Positions 61,691-64,000 of a DNA stretch of 64,000 nt are shown in pieces. Where the stretch lies: positions 62,001-126,000 of the forward strand of contig CAWJNN010000054.1 of the NCBI GenBank assembly GCA_963844115.1, given 5' to 3'. The DNA comes from CS4-C045 sp963844115. Lineage in GTDB: Bacteria > Planctomycetota > Planctomycetia > Pirellulales > UBA7805. The notes beneath the pieces were generated by a model. The model worked only from the letters and a program-made list of their open reading frames with translations, did not search any database and had not been told where the DNA came from. Numbering within the stretch: position 1 is the first letter of the stretch; every line of letters begins with the position of its first letter. The position numbers and the translations under genes are program-made.

Positions 61691-62539
61691 CTATTTTTTG
61701 CTCTGCAGTCGGCCGCCCCAGCCTAGTTTTTCTCGCAACGTTCGATAGTACGATCGGCCGGGCACGCTAATCATTCGAAACTTCGGTTCCGCGCGTTGCA
61801 CTCGCACCCGATCGTCTGGTTCCAGTGTCGCCACCATCTGGCCGTCTACAACGATGGCGGTCGCGGGATGGGGTGCTTGGACAACCATTTCGTAAACGCG
61901 GTTGGCCGTATCGACAATCGGACGCACGGTTAACGTATGTGCGGCAATGGGCGTAATTACAAAAGCGTCAACATCCTTGCGCAAGATCGGGCCGCCCGCA
62001 GAGAGGCTATGAGCAGTCGAGCCGATCGGTGTGCTGATGATCAGGCCGTCGCAACTATAGGTCGTTGCCAATTCCTGGTCAACGTAAAGCTCGACGTCCA
62101 GAATCGCGAATGGGCCGCCCGCCATCAGCGCGACTTCGTTCAGACCCAAGCACTGATTTACTACTTCTCCTTGACGCACCAGTTGGCATTCCATCATTAA
62201 ATGCTCGACCGTCTCGAAATTCCCAGCGCAGATATCCGGTAGTACCGCTAGCAGATCGTCGGGGGACAGGTCTGCCAGGAAACCCAGTTTGCCGAGATTA
62301 ACGCCGATGGTTGCGATCTGGTTGTAGCCCATTTGTCGAGCCGCTCGAAGAATCGAACCGTCGCCTCCCAGTACGATCGCAAGATCCGCATCGACCTTCG
62401 ACAGATCTTCGCACTGCTCGAAATCGCTCAACACCACGTCGGCTAGTTTCTCCAAGGCGGGCCGTAAACGTTCCGCCGTGCGGTTAACGTCGGGATGGCT
62501 ATCGTAGCCTAGCAGGAGTAATTTCGGACGATCTGGCAT
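61691..62539 (-). CDS. nadK: NAD kinase
   Basis: The 282-residue protein shows ADLAIVLGGDGSILRAARQM (the GGDGS motif), TIGVNLGKLGFLADLSPDDL, CLGLNEVALMAGGPFAILDV (the NE motif) and DGLIISTPIGSTAHSLSAGG with PILRKDVDAFVITPIAAHTL. These are the ATP- and NAD-binding signatures of the family. It phosphorylates NAD to NADP. It is followed on the same strand by the exported protein gene 80 bp downstream, and lies 217 bp downstream of dxs on that strand. No other NAD genes are nearby. Confidence 0.95.
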   Translation of the reverse strand: MPDRPKLLLLGYDSHPDVNRTAERLRPALEKLADVVLSDFEQCEDLSKVDADLAIVLGGDGSILRAARQMGYNQIATIGVNLGKLGFLADLSPDDLLAVLPDICAGNFETVEHLMMECQLVRQGEVVNQCLGLNEVALMAGGPFAILDVELYVDQELATTYSCDGLIISTPIGSTAHSLSAGGPILRKDVDAFVITPIAAHTLTVRPIVDTANRVYEMVVQAPHPATAIVVDGQMVATLEPDDRVRVQRAEPKFRMISVPGRSYYRTLREKLGWGGRLQSKK

Positions 62540-62655
62540 CGGTGCGCAATTGGTGCGTAGAACGAAACAGGTAACTGGACTGGCAAGAGTTCAGAATCGT
62601 CGAAACGATCGGTCTAAATTCTTGCGAATCCAGCTACGTCCCGCTACGTGCCACC

Positions 62656-62753
62656 GTGGTAAGAAATGCGTGGTAAGAAATGCGTGGTAAGAAATGCGTG
62701 GTAAGAAATGCGTGGTAAGAAATCCGTCGTAAGAAATCCGTCGTAAGAAATGC
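62656..62753. repeat. 14-bp tandem repeat following the dxs stop codon
   Basis: Seven units of GTGGTAAGAAATGC (the later ones GTCGTAAGAAATCC) end 3 bp from the dxs stop. On the dxs strand the array starts almost immediately after the TAG. It lies between dxs and the NAD kinase gene. Confidence 0.93.
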
Positions 62754-62756
62754 GTA

Positions 62757-64000
62757 CTAGCTGGCCTGTCGAGGAACCGGCACTACCTCGATGCCTAGCT
62801 GTGTTGCAAGGTTTCGGCAGGTTTCGGCGATTCCATCCGCCAGCAAACCCAGCTCCGCCAAAAGCTCCTTGCGGTCTCCATGCTCGATGAACTCGTCCGG
62901 AATCCCCAGACAATGAATGACCGTGTCCCGGATACCGGCCATATTTGCCGCCTCCAGCACGGCGGAACCGAACCCGCACATCAACGATGCCTCTTCCAGC
63001 GTGACAACGAATTGGGACTGCTTGACGGCGTCCAGGATCGTTTTCGTATCAAGCGGTTTGACAAAGCGAGCATTAATGACGCCGACAGGAAGCCCTTCGG
63101 ATTCCAAAGACTTGGCCGCTCGCAACGCCTCGGGCAACAGCGTTCCGCAACAGATAATGGTGCCACGACCACCGGACCGCAATACTTCAGCCCTGCCCAA
63201 TTCGACCGGAGTTCGAGCGCGACCGGTCATCTCGCGCGTGATTTCTTCGGCGGCGGTCTTCGGATACCGCATCGATACGGGACCATCGTGGGACATCGCA
63301 AAGTCCATCATCGCCGGCAGATCATACGCGTCGCCTGGCGCCATGACGGCCATGTTGGGGAAGACACGCATGTATCCAAAATCGAATACACCGTGATGGG
63401 TCGGTCCATCCGGTCCCGTAAGACCCGCTCGATCCAATAAGAACGTCACGGGCAGATTCTGCAAAGCGACTTCCTGGAAGATCTGGTCATAACTGCGCTG
63501 TAGAAACGTGCTGTAGATGTCGACGATGGGCCGCAAACCGGCCTTGGCCTGACCGGCCGCAAACGCGACCGCGTGACTCTCACATATTCCGACGTCATAA
63601 AACTGACGAGCGTGTCGCTCGCGGACTCCCTCCAGCTTGTTACCCTGGCACATCGCGGCGGTAATGACTGTCACTAGCGAATTGGAAATAATGTGCTTCT
63701 CGACCGCCTCACTGGCGATGCTGGTATAGGTCGGACCTCCGCCGTCTGCGAGCCGCACGATGTTGTCATCTTCGCACGTGAAGGGGGCAGGGGTGTGGAA
63801 GTAGACGGGATCCAGAGCGGCTGGACGGAAGCCGTGTCCCTTTTCGGTAACGACGTGCAACAGCACCGGACCGTCCAGCGTTTTGACCTTGGCCAGATAC
63901 TTTTTCAAAAGTCGGATGTTGTGACCGTCAATCGGGCCGACATAACGGAATCCCAATTCCTCAAACAGCATTCCGCCGTGCAGGCCCGCTTTGATCGCTT
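62757..64000 (-). CDS. dxs: 1-deoxy-D-xylulose-5-phosphate synthase, N-terminal part outside window
   Basis: The visible 414 codons are the C-terminal two thirds. They have LGFRYVGPIDGHNIRLLKKY, VLLHVVTEKGHGFRPA, FYDVGICESHAVAFAAGQAK (the Glu needed by the thiamine cofactor), LLDRAGLTGPDGPTHHGVFD, PGDAYDLPAMMDFA and a transketolase C-domain (VGVINARFVKPLDTKTILDA, GDRKELLAELGLLADGIAET). The frame is open to the window edge. Dxs condenses pyruvate and glyceraldehyde-3-phosphate at the entry of the MEP isoprenoid pathway. Confidence 0.96.
   Translation of the reverse strand, partial: AIKAGLHGGMLFEELGFRYVGPIDGHNIRLLKKYLAKVKTLDGPVLLHVVTEKGHGFRPAALDPVYFHTPAPFTCEDDNIVRLADGGGPTYTSIASEAVEKHIISNSLVTVITAAMCQGNKLEGVRERHARQFYDVGICESHAVAFAAGQAKAGLRPIVDIYSTFLQRSYDQIFQEVALQNLPVTFLLDRAGLTGPDGPTHHGVFDFGYMRVFPNMAVMAPGDAYDLPAMMDFAMSHDGPVSMRYPKTAAEEITREMTGRARTPVELGRAEVLRSGGRGTIICCGTLLPEALRAAKSLESEGLPVGVINARFVKPLDTKTILDAVKQSQFVVTLEEASLMCGFGSAVLEAANMAGIRDTVIHCLGIPDEFIEHGDRKELLAELGLLADGIAETCRNLATQLGIEVVPVPRQAS

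Overview
The window looks like chromosome from a planctomycete, probably of the Pirellulales. The support is a DUF1559 protein with a prepilin-type N-terminus, an SHD1-domain serine protease, a planctomycete-style BON protein, PQQ-repeat and squalene-cyclase-like secreted proteins, His-rich metal proteins, sulfotransferase-containing surface loci and large numbers of intergenic tandem repeats. I see no prophage, insertion sequence, CRISPR array or rRNA.

Layout. 1-5.2 kb: TPR protein, ExbB, ExbD and a membrane-anchored squalene-cyclase-like protein (an energised envelope operon). 5.7-6.5 kb: two TatA/B proteins and tRNA-Val(CAC). 6.7-9.7 kb: a tiny membrane ORF, a secreted beta-propeller-like protein and an endonuclease/exonuclease/phosphatase protein. 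9.7-12.6 kb: a retron (msr-msd RNA plus retron-type reverse transcriptase) among gene fragments. 12.7-26.6 kb: galE, SHD1-TPR-protease, arsC-type phosphatase, rpsU, UbiB kinase, PQQ-repeat protein, GNAT, methyltransferase, PHA-system protein, cardiolipin synthase and glucan phosphorylase. 26.9-31.2 kb: acyl-CoA dehydrogenase-like protein, then a zinc module (SmtB-type repressor, ZIP transporter, His-rich exported protein) with a DUF1559 protein. 33.3-36.3 kb: feoA-feoA-feoB-Cys-rich protein. 36.4-51.9 kb: a cell-surface glycan region (APS kinase, heptosyltransferase, GT4, GT2 enzymes, sulfotransferase, methyltransferases, oxidoreductase, radical SAM, GT87, HTTM protein). 52-64 kb: HEAT/TPR protein, response regulator, glyA, Fe(III)-binding lipoprotein, GNAT, THUMP-like methyltransferase, NAD kinase and the start of dxs.

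Two patterns cut across the window. First, many gene ends carry short tandem repeats, often followed by an inverted copy. Each locus has a different unit (7-22 bp), and several include or directly follow the stop codon. Second, about ten genes are split by single-base indels. At six of the breaks, adding back one G rebuilds GGCGC and restores a sensible protein. This suggests a motif-linked sequencing error more than true gene decay, so these genes are annotated as single CDSs with a noted frameshift.

The most notable element is the retron. An 18-bp inverted repeat (10281-10298 with 10431-10448) brackets an AGC branch-site-like motif and nested hairpins and ends 8 nt before the best reverse-transcriptase start codon, which is the architecture of an msr-msd RNA.
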